NCBI RefSeq assembly: GCF_025318105.1
Contig: NZ_JAOANI010000028.1
Coordinates: forward strand, 62,001 to 126,000
Length of the DNA: 64,000 nt
Source of the DNA: Venatoribacter pacificus
Lineage (GTDB): Bacteria; Pseudomonadota; Gammaproteobacteria; Pseudomonadales; Oceanobacteraceae
Direction of reading: 5' to 3'
Positions 35,463 to 44,036 of this stretch are shown piece after piece. The position numbers were made by a program, and so were the translations under genes. The notes below the pieces were generated by a model. It saw only the letters and a list, made by a program, of their open reading frames with translations, was not told where the DNA came from and searched no databases. The first letter of the stretch is position 1. The number at the start of each line of letters is the position of its first letter.

Positions 35463-35564
35463 TAAGATTATTAGTTTTACCTATAACAATCATCATTAAT
35501 ACTTATTGGTGTTGTCTGTGGCGGCCCCAGACAATATCGGAACTTTTATTATCTGGATATTCCC

Positions 35565-36086
35565 ATGCTAATCCGCCTTGTGTACGCCAGCCATGCGTCG
35601 TTTTCTGTCGGTAACGACCGGATTGATCCGCGCTTAGGCCGGATTCTGACTCAGTCACGTAACAATAACAGCCGGCGTGAAATTGGTGGTGTACTGTATC
35701 TGGGCGATGGTTTTTTTCTGCAATGCCTGGAAGGCGAAGCCGCTGCTGTTGATGGCTTGTATCAGCGCATCTGTGAAGACAGTCGCCATCATAATCAGGT
35801 TATTCTCAGCCGCATCGCCATTGAAAAGCGCTTATTCAGTAACTGGTCGATGAAATATATTCCGGCAGAAAAAAGTGTACGGTCATTTCTTCAGGCCCGT
35901 GGCTATCAGGCCTTTAATCCGTTCGAATTAAAGGCCACAGATATTGAGCAACTGGTGCAGTTTTTTCATGAATTGCAGGTAAGCGGTAATGATGCCGGTG
36001 CTGACGATGAAAAAGAAACAGCGGTAAAACAACCAGCGGTACAGCAACCATTTTGGCGTCGTTGGTTAGCACGGTTGACCGGCTGA
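35565..36086 (+). CDS. BLUF-domain blue-light photoreceptor
   Basis: The 173-residue protein is a short BLUF protein that binds FAD and senses blue light. The residues of the photocycle are present with normal spacing: Tyr7, Asn35, Gln53, Trp94 and Met96 (spacing Gln to Trp 41, as in AppA). The BLUF domain covers about 2-95, followed by helices (about 100-140), an acidic linker and a Trp/Arg-rich tail (161-173) that could touch a membrane. There is no output domain, so it must act through a partner. No obvious partner gene is adjacent. Confidence 0.88.
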   Translation: MLIRLVYASHASFSVGNDRIDPRLGRILTQSRNNNSRREIGGVLYLGDGFFLQCLEGEAAAVDGLYQRICEDSRHHNQVILSRIAIEKRLFSNWSMKYIPAEKSVRSFLQARGYQAFNPFELKATDIEQLVQFFHELQVSGNDAGADDEKETAVKQPAVQQPFWRRWLARLTG

Positions 36087-36136
36087 TTTTTTACCGTGCG
36101 TGCAGCCGCTGACCGTCGGGCACATAGTGGCTCAGA

Positions 36137-36559
36137 TCAGAGGCTGTAACGCTGATGGCAATAGGCGATGCCGGAGACGATGGGGTAGTCCTGGCAGTAA
36201 CGCAGATTGCAGTGAAACTCTTCCAGGCGGGCTTCTGCAGGCAGCAGAACTTCCGGCTCGCCGACATAGCCCGCCCTGCACAGTTCAGTGGCGCGGCGAT
36301 GCCAGTGCTGCTTAAAGGTGGTGATGGTGTCATCGTAATTCAGAATAAACTGATAGCCACCAATCTGACGCACTTCGATCACATAAACACCGGGTGCAAT
36401 TTCTTTATCCAGATAGCCATTCTGCTGTTCCACACCTTCGTTCAGAACCGGCTTGTAAGCGACAGGGCTACAGGCGGCTGACAGTCCGATCAGGCTCAAC
36501 ACAACGGCTGAGCGCAGTGTTTTTAGTGGCGATAATATGGCGTGGAAAGCATCGTTCAT
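36137..36559 (-). CDS. Small exported, probably lipoprotein
   Basis: The 140-residue product starts with a hydrophobic signal (about 14-29) ending in SAAC, an imperfect lipobox. The mature part has several aromatic residues and three more cysteine positions near the C terminus. The ribosome site is weak and a GTG start 22 codons upstream is possible. I do not recognise the family. It converges on the BLUF gene. Confidence 0.5.
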   Translation of the reverse strand: MNDAFHAILSPLKTLRSAVVLSLIGLSAACSPVAYKPVLNEGVEQQNGYLDKEIAPGVYVIEVRQIGGYQFILNYDDTITTFKQHWHRRATELCRAGYVGEPEVLLPAEARLEEFHCNLRYCQDYPIVSGIAYCHQRYSL

Positions 36560-36829
36560 GCTGGCTGGTCTGCGCTTGGCTGAAGGGTTGGCTTGTTGGT
36601 ATTTACAGAAGGGGGGATTCTGCACAGCCTTGCCGCTTACGTCCAGCCGCCGGGGACAAAAGTTCCGGCATTAATATGCAAAGCTGTGTTGCAGTCGACA
36701 GAATAACAGCAGTGATGCTTTGCTGGCCGCGGGGGATCACCGCCAGCGTCATGCTGAGCGCCTTACTGGAGGCGGGTGTGTGGTGCGATCAGAAGGTTAT
36801 TTTTGGTACTGGTTCTTCACGGGTTCAGG
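36560..36829. other. Intergenic stretch without a clear gene
   Basis: Nothing convincing is seen between the small lipoprotein and the YbaK gene apart from short frames with no ribosome site. Confidence 0.5.
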
Positions 36830-37306
36830 TCAGTCGCTGATGATAGGCGCGAACGTTGCGCGGGTCAGTTTCGCCAGATCCGCCGGAGCCAGTTCAATTT
36901 CCAGGCCGCGTCGACCGGCACTGACATTGAGCGAAAGCAGGGCTTCTGCGCTGCTGTCGATGACCGTTGGCAAGGCTTTCTTTTGGCCAATCGGACTGAT
37001 GCCGCCAACAATATAACCGGTGCTGCGCTCGGCTACTTTCGGGTCGGCCATTTCGGCTTTTTTCGCACCCAGTGCCTTGGCAATATTTTTCAGGCTGAGC
37101 ATGTGGGTGACCGGCAGTACCGCGACGGCCAGTGGGCTTTTATGGCCGGTTAAACTCACCAGTAGCGTTTTAAATACCAGTGCCGGATCGAGTCCGAGGG
37201 CTTCGGCTGCTTCTTCGCCGAAGGATTCTGCCGCCGGGTCGTGATGATATTCGTGCACATTAAACGTTACTCCCGCTTTTTTGGCGCAGTTAATGGCCGG
37301 TGTCAT
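36830..37306 (-). CDS. ybaK: Cys-tRNA(Pro)/Cys-tRNA(Cys) deacylase
   Basis: The 158-residue protein (E. coli YbaK 159) hydrolyses Cys-tRNA(Pro) formed by mischarging by prolyl-tRNA synthetase. Family blocks are FKTLLV, the GGISPIGQKK loop and a conserved lysine region LSLNVSAGRRGLEIEL near the end. Its ATG overlaps the stop of the DUF1653 gene by one base (TGATG when read on the minus strand), so the two are translationally linked. Confidence 0.92.
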   Translation of the reverse strand: MTPAINCAKKAGVTFNVHEYHHDPAAESFGEEAAEALGLDPALVFKTLLVSLTGHKSPLAVAVLPVTHMLSLKNIAKALGAKKAEMADPKVAERSTGYIVGGISPIGQKKALPTVIDSSAEALLSLNVSAGRRGLEIELAPADLAKLTRATFAPIISD

Positions 37307-37548
37307 CAGCAGGCCTCCGGGCTGATTAACTGAAAACGTGGCTGGCGAATGCCGTTGTGCTCAATGTCTTCGACAAACATCGCGTATGGGCGCACCCAGC
37401 TGGATAAATCGCCATACAGCGTTTTATACAACACCAGCCATTCTTCGTTTTCGCTGTGGCGCACCAGCCCCAACACCTGGTAGTCGTTACCTTTGTAATG
37501 ACGGTAAATGCCGGGAGTAATCTGCGGGGCTGCTGTTTGTGCGCTCAT
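37306..37548 (-). CDS. DUF1653 protein
   Basis: The 80-residue protein has the DUF1653 pattern G-x-Y-R-H-Y-K-G-N-x-Y-x-V followed by a Trp/Tyr-rich half (WLVLYKTLYGDLSSWVRP). The family is small, beta-rich and of unknown function. It shares one base with ybaK downstream and follows the SIMPL gene by 21 bp, so all three may form an operon. Confidence 0.82.
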   Translation of the reverse strand: MSAQTAAPQITPGIYRHYKGNDYQVLGLVRHSENEEWLVLYKTLYGDLSSWVRPYAMFVEDIEHNGIRQPRFQLISPEAC

Positions 37549-37569
37549 TGGTTTTCCTTTTAAAACGTA

Positions 37570-38286
37570 TTACTTCAATTCAAAGCGCACGCCGGCACTG
37601 GCGTTGATGCTTTGTTTCTGGATCAGCATTGGTGCGGGTTCAGAATCCGCTTTAGCCATGCTCATGGCGCGCATTTCATACATCGGCTGGCCACCACCAT
37701 TACCCTGTTCTTCGATATGCAGCACTTTGCCGAGTTTATTATCCAGCGCGTTGGCCATGTTTTTGGCTTTGTTGCGGGCATTGGTCAGGGCCAGTGTCAT
37801 GGCTTGCTGTTCCAGTGCCGCGCGGTCATTAAAACGCAGCTGAGTATTATGGATTTTCACCAGTGAATTTTGCAGCAGTTCATGGACCAGTACGCCATAT
37901 TGTTCCATATCACGCAGTGTCAGGGTAACGCTGCGGCTGACCTGCTCGCCTTTGTATTCGCGCTTATTACGTTTGGAGCTGTAATCGTATTCGAAAATAG
38001 CCTGATTGCTGATCTGTGCGGCGTCGATATCGTCTTGTTTAATGCCCAGTTTTTTGCTGATAGCGAGGACATTGTTCATGGCGGTATCGACTTTTGCTTT
38101 TGCCGCTTTTGACGTTGGCTGAGTATCACTGACCGTCAGATTTAATTGCAGATAATCCGGGTAGGCTTCTACTTCTCCCTGGCCGGTAACGGCAATGTAG
38201 CGGTCCTCAGCGGCAATCGCGGACTGGGCGCTAAACAACGCGCAGACAGAAAACAGCAGGGCTGCGGAAGCGGTATTCAGTTTCAT
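37570..38286 (-). CDS. Exported SIMPL-domain (DUF541) protein
   Basis: The 238-residue protein has a signal peptide (about 1-26) and a full SIMPL domain: VTGQGEVEAYPDYLQLNLTV at the start, SRSVTLTLRD in the middle and a C-terminal block ending ASAGVRFELK. Bacterial relatives are periplasmic and linked to oxidative or cell-surface stress (YggE of E. coli, BP26 of Brucella). It is the first gene of a probable SIMPL-DUF1653-ybaK operon. Confidence 0.85.
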   Translation of the reverse strand: MKLNTASAALLFSVCALFSAQSAIAAEDRYIAVTGQGEVEAYPDYLQLNLTVSDTQPTSKAAKAKVDTAMNNVLAISKKLGIKQDDIDAAQISNQAIFEYDYSSKRNKREYKGEQVSRSVTLTLRDMEQYGVLVHELLQNSLVKIHNTQLRFNDRAALEQQAMTLALTNARNKAKNMANALDNKLGKVLHIEEQGNGGGQPMYEMRAMSMAKADSEPAPMLIQKQSINASAGVRFELK

Positions 38287-38392
38287 GGTTATTCCTTATC
38301 AGTGTCAGCATGAGCCATTCAGTAAGCGTATTCGATGCAGCATATGCTCTGTCGTTCGGTTCGCGGCGGGTCTTTGCCTGATCTTTACGCCA

Positions 38393-38686
38393 TCAGTTTT
38401 TCTGGCTGGCATTAAAGGCTGCCAATTGTTCTGCCGTGGCTTCCTGTTGGTATTTTTCTTTCCACTCGCTGTAGGGAATGCCGTAAATCTGTTCTCGGGC
38501 GGCATCGTAATCCATAGATACGCCTTGTTCCTGTGCTGCGCTGACGGTCCATTTGGCCAGACAGTTACGGCAGAAACCGGCGAGATTCATCAGCTCGATG
38601 TTCTGCACATCGTTGCGCTCATCCAGATGCTTAAGCAGGCGGCGCAGTACAGCGGCTTCAATGGCGGTTTGCTGATCGGGGGTCAT
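38393..38686 (-). CDS. DUF1244 protein
   Basis: The 97-residue protein carries the family motif NLAGFCRNCLAKW with CxxC (about 38-50), and a following acidic helical segment. DUF1244 proteins are small, cytoplasmic and without a known role. It is single and divergent from rsgA. Confidence 0.8.
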   Translation of the reverse strand: MTPDQQTAIEAAVLRRLLKHLDERNDVQNIELMNLAGFCRNCLAKWTVSAAQEQGVSMDYDAAREQIYGIPYSEWKEKYQQEATAEQLAAFNASQKN

Positions 38687-38811
38687 AGCGTCTCCGTAAC
38701 GGTTGCAAAGCGTTCAGTGTAAACGATGTGGCTTGTGTCAGCAGCAGGCTTGTTGTGCCGTCGGCAACGTAATATAGTGCAGGCTCTTTTTAACGGTCAG
38801 GAGAACATTTG

Positions 38812-38853
38812 ATGATTGTCGTAACCTCTGACCGGGCTTGTATTACAGCTTAA
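38812..38853 (+). CDS. 13-codon open frame with ideal ribosome site
   Basis: CAGGAG lies eight bases before an ATG that opens a 13-residue frame (MIVVTSDRACITA). It is in the 404-bp space between DUF1244 and rsgA. A plausible -10 (TAATAT, 38770-38775) lies upstream. It could be a leader peptide, or the start of a broken gene because another frame continues open for about 45 codons from 38840. The rest of 38854-39090 shows nothing else. Confidence 0.3.
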   Translation: MIVVTSDRACITA

Positions 38854-39090
38854 ACGGTATCCCGACCTGTACATTGCGTTCGTCGATCGGATGCGTACAT
38901 CGAGTAAGCACATCAAGCGAATGCTTTGTGCATCGCTGCCGTTTTTCTGCCTTCCCCGCCCGGTTTATCTGTTTTTTTAAACCGGGGCAAAAATGCCCCC
39001 GATATTGTTTGCATGATTGTGTACGGCCTTTTGCTGCCTTTTATTTGCAGTGTGCCTGTACGCGATGATGCTTTGCGTCAGGGCTTTATC

Positions 39091-40164
39091 ATGACCACAC
39101 AAACCTCTCTTACCAGTCTTGGCTGGCAGGCATTTTTTCAACAACAACTCAGTCTCGACGAATGGCAGCAGTGTTATCCGGTACGGGTACTGGAGCAACA
39201 TAAAACGCTTCTGGATGTGAGCGGTGAACAGGGAGCAATGCGCTTACCTTATACGCCCGCAGTGCTCAGTCAGCTGGGCGCCATTTGTGTCGGCGATTGG
39301 CTGCTGCTGAACCGTAGTGATGTCAGTATGCAGCAACCGACCATTATCCGCCGGCTTGAACGTCTCAGTTGTTTTCAGCGGCGGGCAGCGGGCAGTAAGG
39401 TCGGCATGCAACTCATTGCCGCTAATGTGGATACGGCTTTTATTGTCTGCTCATTAAATGATGATTTTAATCTGAACCGTATTGAACGTTACCTCAGCAT
39501 TGTGCACGAAAGCGGCGCAGAGGCGGTGGTGGTGCTCAGTAAGGCGGACCTGTGTGAACAGGCCGATGAGCGCCAACAGCAGGTACAGCGGCTTGATCCC
39601 ATGCTGGCGGTGGTGACGGTCAGCGGGCTTAATTCTGACAGCGTACAGCAATTAACGCCCTGGTGCCGGAGCGGTAAAACCGTTGCCTTGCTGGGCTCGT
39701 CGGGTGCCGGTAAATCGACCCTCAGTAATCAGTTATTAGGGCAAGAGGTACAGGCGACAGGAACCATCCGTGAGGATGACAGTAAAGGCCGCCATACCAC
39801 CACCAAACGCTCACTGCTGGCGATGCCGGGCGGTGCGATGATTCTGGATACCCCGGGTATGCGCGAGCTGCAATTAGCAGATTGTGCCGACGGCCTGGCG
39901 CAGACGTTTGCCGATATTGAGCAGTTAGCGCAACAGTGTCGTTTTATCGATTGTGGTCACACGAATGAACCCGGTTGTGCCATTCAGATGGCGCTGAAAA
40001 ACGGAACGCTGGAGGAAAGGCGCTTGCACCATTACGCTAAATTGCAGCGTGAGCAGCAGTTCAACAGCGCGACGATTGCCCAGCGCCGTGCCGGTGAGCG
40101 TGAAATCGGCAAGCTGCATAAACGTATTCAGGGAGAGCGAAAACGGCAGAAAAAACTGAGCTGA
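39091..40164 (+). CDS. rsgA: Ribosome small subunit-dependent GTPase A
   Basis: The 357-residue GTPase (E. coli 350) helps late assembly of the 30S subunit. It has an OB domain (about 28-95), a circularly permuted GTPase domain with G4 LSKAD (149-153), P loop GSSGAGKS (202-209) and G3 DTPG (253-256), and a zinc knuckle (Cys283, Cys288, His290, Cys296). The ATG at 39091 fits the family start and has CAGGG upstream; an in-frame ATG at 38926 would add 55 unrelated residues. A terminator follows. Confidence 0.93.
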   Translation: MTTQTSLTSLGWQAFFQQQLSLDEWQQCYPVRVLEQHKTLLDVSGEQGAMRLPYTPAVLSQLGAICVGDWLLLNRSDVSMQQPTIIRRLERLSCFQRRAAGSKVGMQLIAANVDTAFIVCSLNDDFNLNRIERYLSIVHESGAEAVVVLSKADLCEQADERQQQVQRLDPMLAVVTVSGLNSDSVQQLTPWCRSGKTVALLGSSGAGKSTLSNQLLGQEVQATGTIREDDSKGRHTTTKRSLLAMPGGAMILDTPGMRELQLADCADGLAQTFADIEQLAQQCRFIDCGHTNEPGCAIQMALKNGTLEERRLHHYAKLQREQQFNSATIAQRRAGEREIGKLHKRIQGERKRQKKLS

Positions 40165-40182
40165 TACTCATGTAATCTGCAT

Positions 40183-40211
40183 AAAAAACCCGGATCATTC
40201 CGGGTTTTTTT
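40183..40211. terminator. Bidirectional terminator between rsgA and thiL
   Basis: AAAAAACCCGG (40183-40193) pairs with CCGGGTTTTTT (40200-40210), loop of six, in a convergent gap. Confidence 0.9.
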
Positions 40212-40252
40212 ATGCTTTAAAGAAGCGGCTGGTGGAGGGCATCGCCAGATGC

Positions 40253-41209
40253 TCAGAAATGCTGAAAACCGCTTTGTTGCGGTAAGTGAATCGTCTGGCC
40301 ATTTTCCTGCAACACAACCGCAGCATCACCAGCGCTAACGACCTGGCCAATACACTGTATGCCGGAAAATTGTGGACGTAATTCTTCGATTTGCTGGCGT
40401 TTGGCGGCGGCGGCGGTAAACAATAACTGATAGTCATCACCACCGGTTAAGCACTGTGACCAGCGCGGGTCGGCGCGTTCAACAATGGTGGGGATCGCAT
40501 CAGCATCCAGCATCAGTGTTACGTTCGCCGCACGGCTGATATGACTGGCGTCCTGCAATAAACCATCCGAAATATCCATGCAGCTGCTGGCCAGATTACG
40601 CAGTGCTATTCCCAGCGGTGTCTGTACCTGCGGGAAGTAGTAATGCAGTGCCAGGCCGCTGAAATCAGCCGGATTTTCCAGCACCCGTGGCAGTGCCAGT
40701 GCGGCACGGCCAATGGTATCGGATACCCAGATATCATCGCCCACCTGCGCCCCGCGGCGTGTCAGTGCCTGACCTGCGCCGACCCAACCCTGCACATGAA
40801 TGCTGATGACCAGACACGGACCCGAGGTGGTATCGCCACCGAGTAAGGCCAGATCGAGTTCATGGGCCGCATCGCGTAAGCCCTGACTGAAACCGGTCAG
40901 CCAGTCGTGCTCTGCATTGGGCATGGTGAGAGCCAGGTGAAACCCCTGGGGTTCAGCGCCCATCGCCGCCAGATCAGAAGCGGCACAGCGCAAGGCACGT
41001 TGGGCAATTAAATGGGCGGGAGCGCTGGCCGGAAAATGCACATCGGCCACCTGGGTGTCGATGCTTTGTACCAGATCGCAACCGGCTGGGGGGATGATGA
41101 TGGAAGCATCATCGCCCACGCCCAGACGGGTGTATGGATTGTGCGGAAAACCGGAGGCAAAAAATTCGCGAATGAGGGCGAATTCACCTGAGCCTGTTGC
41201 TTTGCTCAT
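40253..41209 (-). CDS. thiL: Thiamine-monophosphate kinase
   Basis: The 318-residue enzyme phosphorylates thiamine monophosphate to the coenzyme thiamine diphosphate. The start GSGEFALIREFF, the LGVGDDASII metal/ATP site, GGDTTSGP and the C-terminal LTGGDDYQLLFT are diagnostic (PurM-like kinase fold). It ends the nrdR-ribD-ribE-ribBA-ribH-nusB-thiL gene row, 21 bp after nusB. Confidence 0.94.
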   Translation of the reverse strand: MSKATGSGEFALIREFFASGFPHNPYTRLGVGDDASIIIPPAGCDLVQSIDTQVADVHFPASAPAHLIAQRALRCAASDLAAMGAEPQGFHLALTMPNAEHDWLTGFSQGLRDAAHELDLALLGGDTTSGPCLVISIHVQGWVGAGQALTRRGAQVGDDIWVSDTIGRAALALPRVLENPADFSGLALHYYFPQVQTPLGIALRNLASSCMDISDGLLQDASHISRAANVTLMLDADAIPTIVERADPRWSQCLTGGDDYQLLFTAAAAKRQQIEELRPQFSGIQCIGQVVSAGDAAVVLQENGQTIHLPQQSGFQHF

Positions 41210-41230
41210 CGTACTGCCTCCGTTTAACGA

Positions 41231-41701
41231 TCAGTCGCGCGCGGCGCGCGGACCACGGACTTCGACCGCGCGTTCACGCTGGGCCAGTTTATCCAGAACA
41301 CCGTTAATAAACTTATGGCCGTCGGTAGCACCGAAGGTTTTGGCCAGTTCGATGGCTTCGTTGATGACGACTTTGTAGGGTACGTCGATACGATGCATCA
41401 TCTCAAAGGCACCTAAGCGCACAATGGCCAGTTCAACCGGTGTCATCTCATCAACACGACGGTCGAGCAGCGGTGCCACTTTGGCGTCGAGCTGGGTTTT
41501 CTCGCGGGGCACTCCGTGCAGAATGTCGTGGAAATATTCCAGATCCACCTTGCTCATATCGTTATCGGTGCGGAATTCGGCCTCAATCTGAGACAAATCC
41601 GCGCCCGCCAGTTGCCACTGGTACAGAGCCTGAACAGCATAATGACGTGCCTTGCGACGGGCCGCCGGGCTGGCTTTCTGATTGCCGGAAGTGCGGGACA
41701 T
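41231..41701 (-). CDS. nusB: Transcription antitermination factor NusB
   Basis: The 156-residue RNA-binding protein works with NusE to bind boxA of rRNA transcripts. Visible are the basic N terminus (AARRKARHYAVQALYQW), the central ELAIVRLGAFEM and NEAIELAKTFGATDGHKFINGVLD near the C terminus. It starts six bases after ribH ends, a standard arrangement. Confidence 0.95.
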   Translation of the reverse strand: MSRTSGNQKASPAARRKARHYAVQALYQWQLAGADLSQIEAEFRTDNDMSKVDLEYFHDILHGVPREKTQLDAKVAPLLDRRVDEMTPVELAIVRLGAFEMMHRIDVPYKVVINEAIELAKTFGATDGHKFINGVLDKLAQRERAVEVRGPRAARD

Positions 41702-41706
41702 GAAAA

Positions 41707-42183
41707 TCAGGCCTCCATGGCTTTCAGCAGGGCAACCATTTCGAAGGCAGACATGGCTGCTTCTTCGCCCTTGTTACCGGCTTTGGTGCCAGCACGTTCG
41801 ATCGCCTGTTCGATGGTATCGACGGTCAGCACACCGAAGGAAACCGGAATACCGAATTCCAGCGATACCGAGGTCAGGCCTTTCACACATTCGCCGGCCA
41901 CGTATTCGAAATGCGGCGTACCGCCACGGATAACCGCACCCAGTGCGATGATGGCGTCAAATTTATCGGTCGCTGCGGCTTTCTGCACAACCAGTGGAAT
42001 CTCGAAAGCACCCGGCGCACGGATGATGGTGATGTTTTCTTCGTCGACGCCGTGACGCAGCAGCGAATCAACCGCACCTTCCAGCAGGCTCTCAACAACA
42101 AACGCATTCCAGCGGCCAACTACGATGGCGTATTTTCCGTCGTTCGGGGTCAGGTTCCCCTCAATGGTATTAATGTGTTTCAT
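41707..42183 (-). CDS. ribH: 6,7-dimethyl-8-ribityllumazine synthase
   Basis: The 158-residue enzyme (usual about 156) condenses the ribityl-uracil amine with dihydroxybutanone phosphate to lumazine. The substrate-binding blocks GRWNAFVVESLLEGA, GAFEIP, LGAVIRGGTPHFEYV and SFGVLT are intact, with the catalytic His in PHFEYV. The ATG at 42183 lies 13 bases after the ribBA stop; a longer frame from 42225 would overlap ribBA and is not family-like. Confidence 0.95.
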   Translation of the reverse strand: MKHINTIEGNLTPNDGKYAIVVGRWNAFVVESLLEGAVDSLLRHGVDEENITIIRAPGAFEIPLVVQKAAATDKFDAIIALGAVIRGGTPHFEYVAGECVKGLTSVSLEFGIPVSFGVLTVDTIEQAIERAGTKAGNKGEEAAMSAFEMVALLKAMEA

Positions 42184-42196
42184 GGTCTTTATCCAT

Positions 42197-43312
42197 TCAT
42201 TCGTTAAAAGGGATGTACTCGACAATTTCCAGATCGAAGCCGGAAATGCCGCTGTATTTCATTTCGGAGCTGAGCAGGCGCATTTTCTGCACGCCCAGTT
42301 CACGCAGAATCTGCGAGCCGGTACCAATGGTTAAAAAGGCGCCGGAACTGTCTTTGTTCGGGCTGCGCAGCGGACGCGCACGGCCGAAGAAATCATCCAG
42401 ACTGTCGTTCACGCATTCGCTCTGACCGGCGGACAGCAACACCAGCGCACCTTTGCCTTCAGCGGCAATTCGGCTCAGCGCCTGAGTCGATGACCAGCTG
42501 TCGGATTCCGGCTTACGCAGGCCCAGCACATCACGCAGCAGGTTGTTGGTCTGCACGCGGATCAGGGTTGGGTCGTCAGCGCTAATCTCGCCCATGGTCA
42601 GCGCCAGATGGGTTTCATTCTGGATGGTGTCGCGGAAGGTGTGCAGGGTGAATTCACCGAATTCGGTGTGCACGCTATCGCGGCTGATCACTTCCACGGT
42701 TTTTTCGTTGGCGATGCGGTAGTGGATCAGATCGGCGATGGTGCCGATTTTCAGGTTGTGTTTGGCAGCAAACACTTCCAGATCCGGACGACGCGCCATG
42801 GTGCCGTCGGCGTTCATCACTTCAACGATGGCTGCCGCCGGAATCAGGCCCGCCAGGCGCGCCAGATCGCAACCGGCTTCGGTATGACCGGCACGGCTTA
42901 ATACACCGCCGGGACGGGCGCGCAGCGGGAAAATATGGCCAGGCTGCACGATATCTTCCGGTTTGGTGTAGGAGTCGACGGCGACACGGATAGTGTGCGC
43001 ACGGTCGGCCGCAGAAATACCGGTGGTCACACCTTCTGCCGCTTCAATAGAGACGGTAAAAGGCGTGGAAAATTTTGCACCGTTACCAGCGACCATGGCC
43101 GGCAGGCCGAGGTAATCACAACGCTCGCCGGTTAAGGTCAGGCAGATTAAGCCGCGTGCTTCGCTGGCCATAAAGTTGATGATTTCCGGCGTTACTTTTT
43201 CGGCGGCAACAATGATGTCGCCTTCGTTTTCGCGGTCTTCATCATCCATCAGGATGACCATTTTGCCCTGGCGGATATCGGCGATAATGTCTTCGATTTT
43301 ATTCAGTGCCAT
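42197..43312 (-). CDS. ribBA: Dihydroxybutanone phosphate synthase with degenerate GTP cyclohydrolase II domain
   Basis: In this 371-residue protein the N-terminal RibB domain (about 1-205) is complete (DDEDRENEGDI metal site, RAGHTEAGCDLARLAG) and makes the four-carbon riboflavin precursor from ribulose 5-phosphate. The C-terminal domain (about 208-371) has the GTP cyclohydrolase II fold but lacks the three zinc cysteines: where E. coli RibA has CLTGD...RCDC, this protein reads NNLLRDVLGLRK. It is therefore of the RibBX type, common in proteobacteria, and a separate RibA should be encoded elsewhere. Confidence 0.93.
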   Translation of the reverse strand: MALNKIEDIIADIRQGKMVILMDDEDRENEGDIIVAAEKVTPEIINFMASEARGLICLTLTGERCDYLGLPAMVAGNGAKFSTPFTVSIEAAEGVTTGISAADRAHTIRVAVDSYTKPEDIVQPGHIFPLRARPGGVLSRAGHTEAGCDLARLAGLIPAAAIVEVMNADGTMARRPDLEVFAAKHNLKIGTIADLIHYRIANEKTVEVISRDSVHTEFGEFTLHTFRDTIQNETHLALTMGEISADDPTLIRVQTNNLLRDVLGLRKPESDSWSSTQALSRIAAEGKGALVLLSAGQSECVNDSLDDFFGRARPLRSPNKDSSGAFLTIGTGSQILRELGVQKMRLLSSEMKYSGISGFDLEIVEYIPFNE

Positions 43313-43324
43313 GTGTTCAGCCTG

Positions 43325-43987
43325 TTATTTCCAGAATCCGTTTTGCGCCAGAAACGTCTGGCTGATGCCAGTGTCCGGTGCCTGTTCGGCGCTGTTGTCC
43401 GGGCGCAGTAACTGCTCCAGATAACGCGCAATAATATCTACTTCCAGATGCACCTCACTGCCGGGTTGCAGACCGATTAACGTGGTCTGTTGGGCGGTGT
43501 GCGGCACAATATTCAATTCAAAGCCGTCGGCGCTTAACGCATTGGCGGTGAGGCTGACGCCATCAACCGTGACCGAGCCTTTGGCAGCGATGTATTTACG
43601 CAATGCGGCTGGCGCTTCGATGGTAAAGCGGATCGAGCGCGCATCGGCGCTGCGTTTTTTCACGATGCCCACACCGTCAACGTGGCCGGTAACCAGGTGA
43701 CCGCCCATGCGCGTGGTCGGCAGCATGGCTTTTTCCAGATTCACTTTGGTGCCCGCGCTCCAGCGCCCGATGTGGGTGTGCGCCAGTGATTCGCGTGACA
43801 CATCGGCGATAAAGCCATGACCGGACAGGCCAACCACGGTCAGACACACGCCGTTGGTGGCGATGCTGTCACCGAGCTTTACGTCCGACAGGTCGAGTGC
43901 GCCGCTGTTAATCTGCAGCGTCAGGTCGCCCTGTTGGTTTTTAACCGCGGCTACGCTGCCGATGGCTTCAATAATTCCGGTAAACAT
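43325..43987 (-). CDS. ribE: Riboflavin synthase
   Basis: The 220-residue enzyme dismutates two lumazine molecules into riboflavin. It consists of two similar beta-barrel halves, the first starting MFTGIIEAIG and each containing a substrate loop (NGVCLTV and DGVSLTAN). The gene is 12 bp from ribBA. The symbol ribE follows the usage for the operon; E. coli calls it ribC. No FMN riboswitch is visible in the short spaces of this row. Confidence 0.94.
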   Translation of the reverse strand: MFTGIIEAIGSVAAVKNQQGDLTLQINSGALDLSDVKLGDSIATNGVCLTVVGLSGHGFIADVSRESLAHTHIGRWSAGTKVNLEKAMLPTTRMGGHLVTGHVDGVGIVKKRSADARSIRFTIEAPAALRKYIAAKGSVTVDGVSLTANALSADGFELNIVPHTAQQTTLIGLQPGSEVHLEVDIIARYLEQLLRPDNSAEQAPDTGISQTFLAQNGFWK

Positions 43988-44036
43988 GAACCTTCCGTTC
44001 TCTTTAATGCATCTGCTGTTGGCAGCGTGCGCTCTG

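Noticed and set aside
38838..39090. Larger RsgA or a separate 76-residue protein upstream
   Set aside because: The in-frame extension is rich in Cys/Phe/Pro without homology, and the GTPase fold starts at 39091.
42184..42225. Upstream start for ribH
   Set aside because: It would overlap the end of ribBA and add residues absent from the family.
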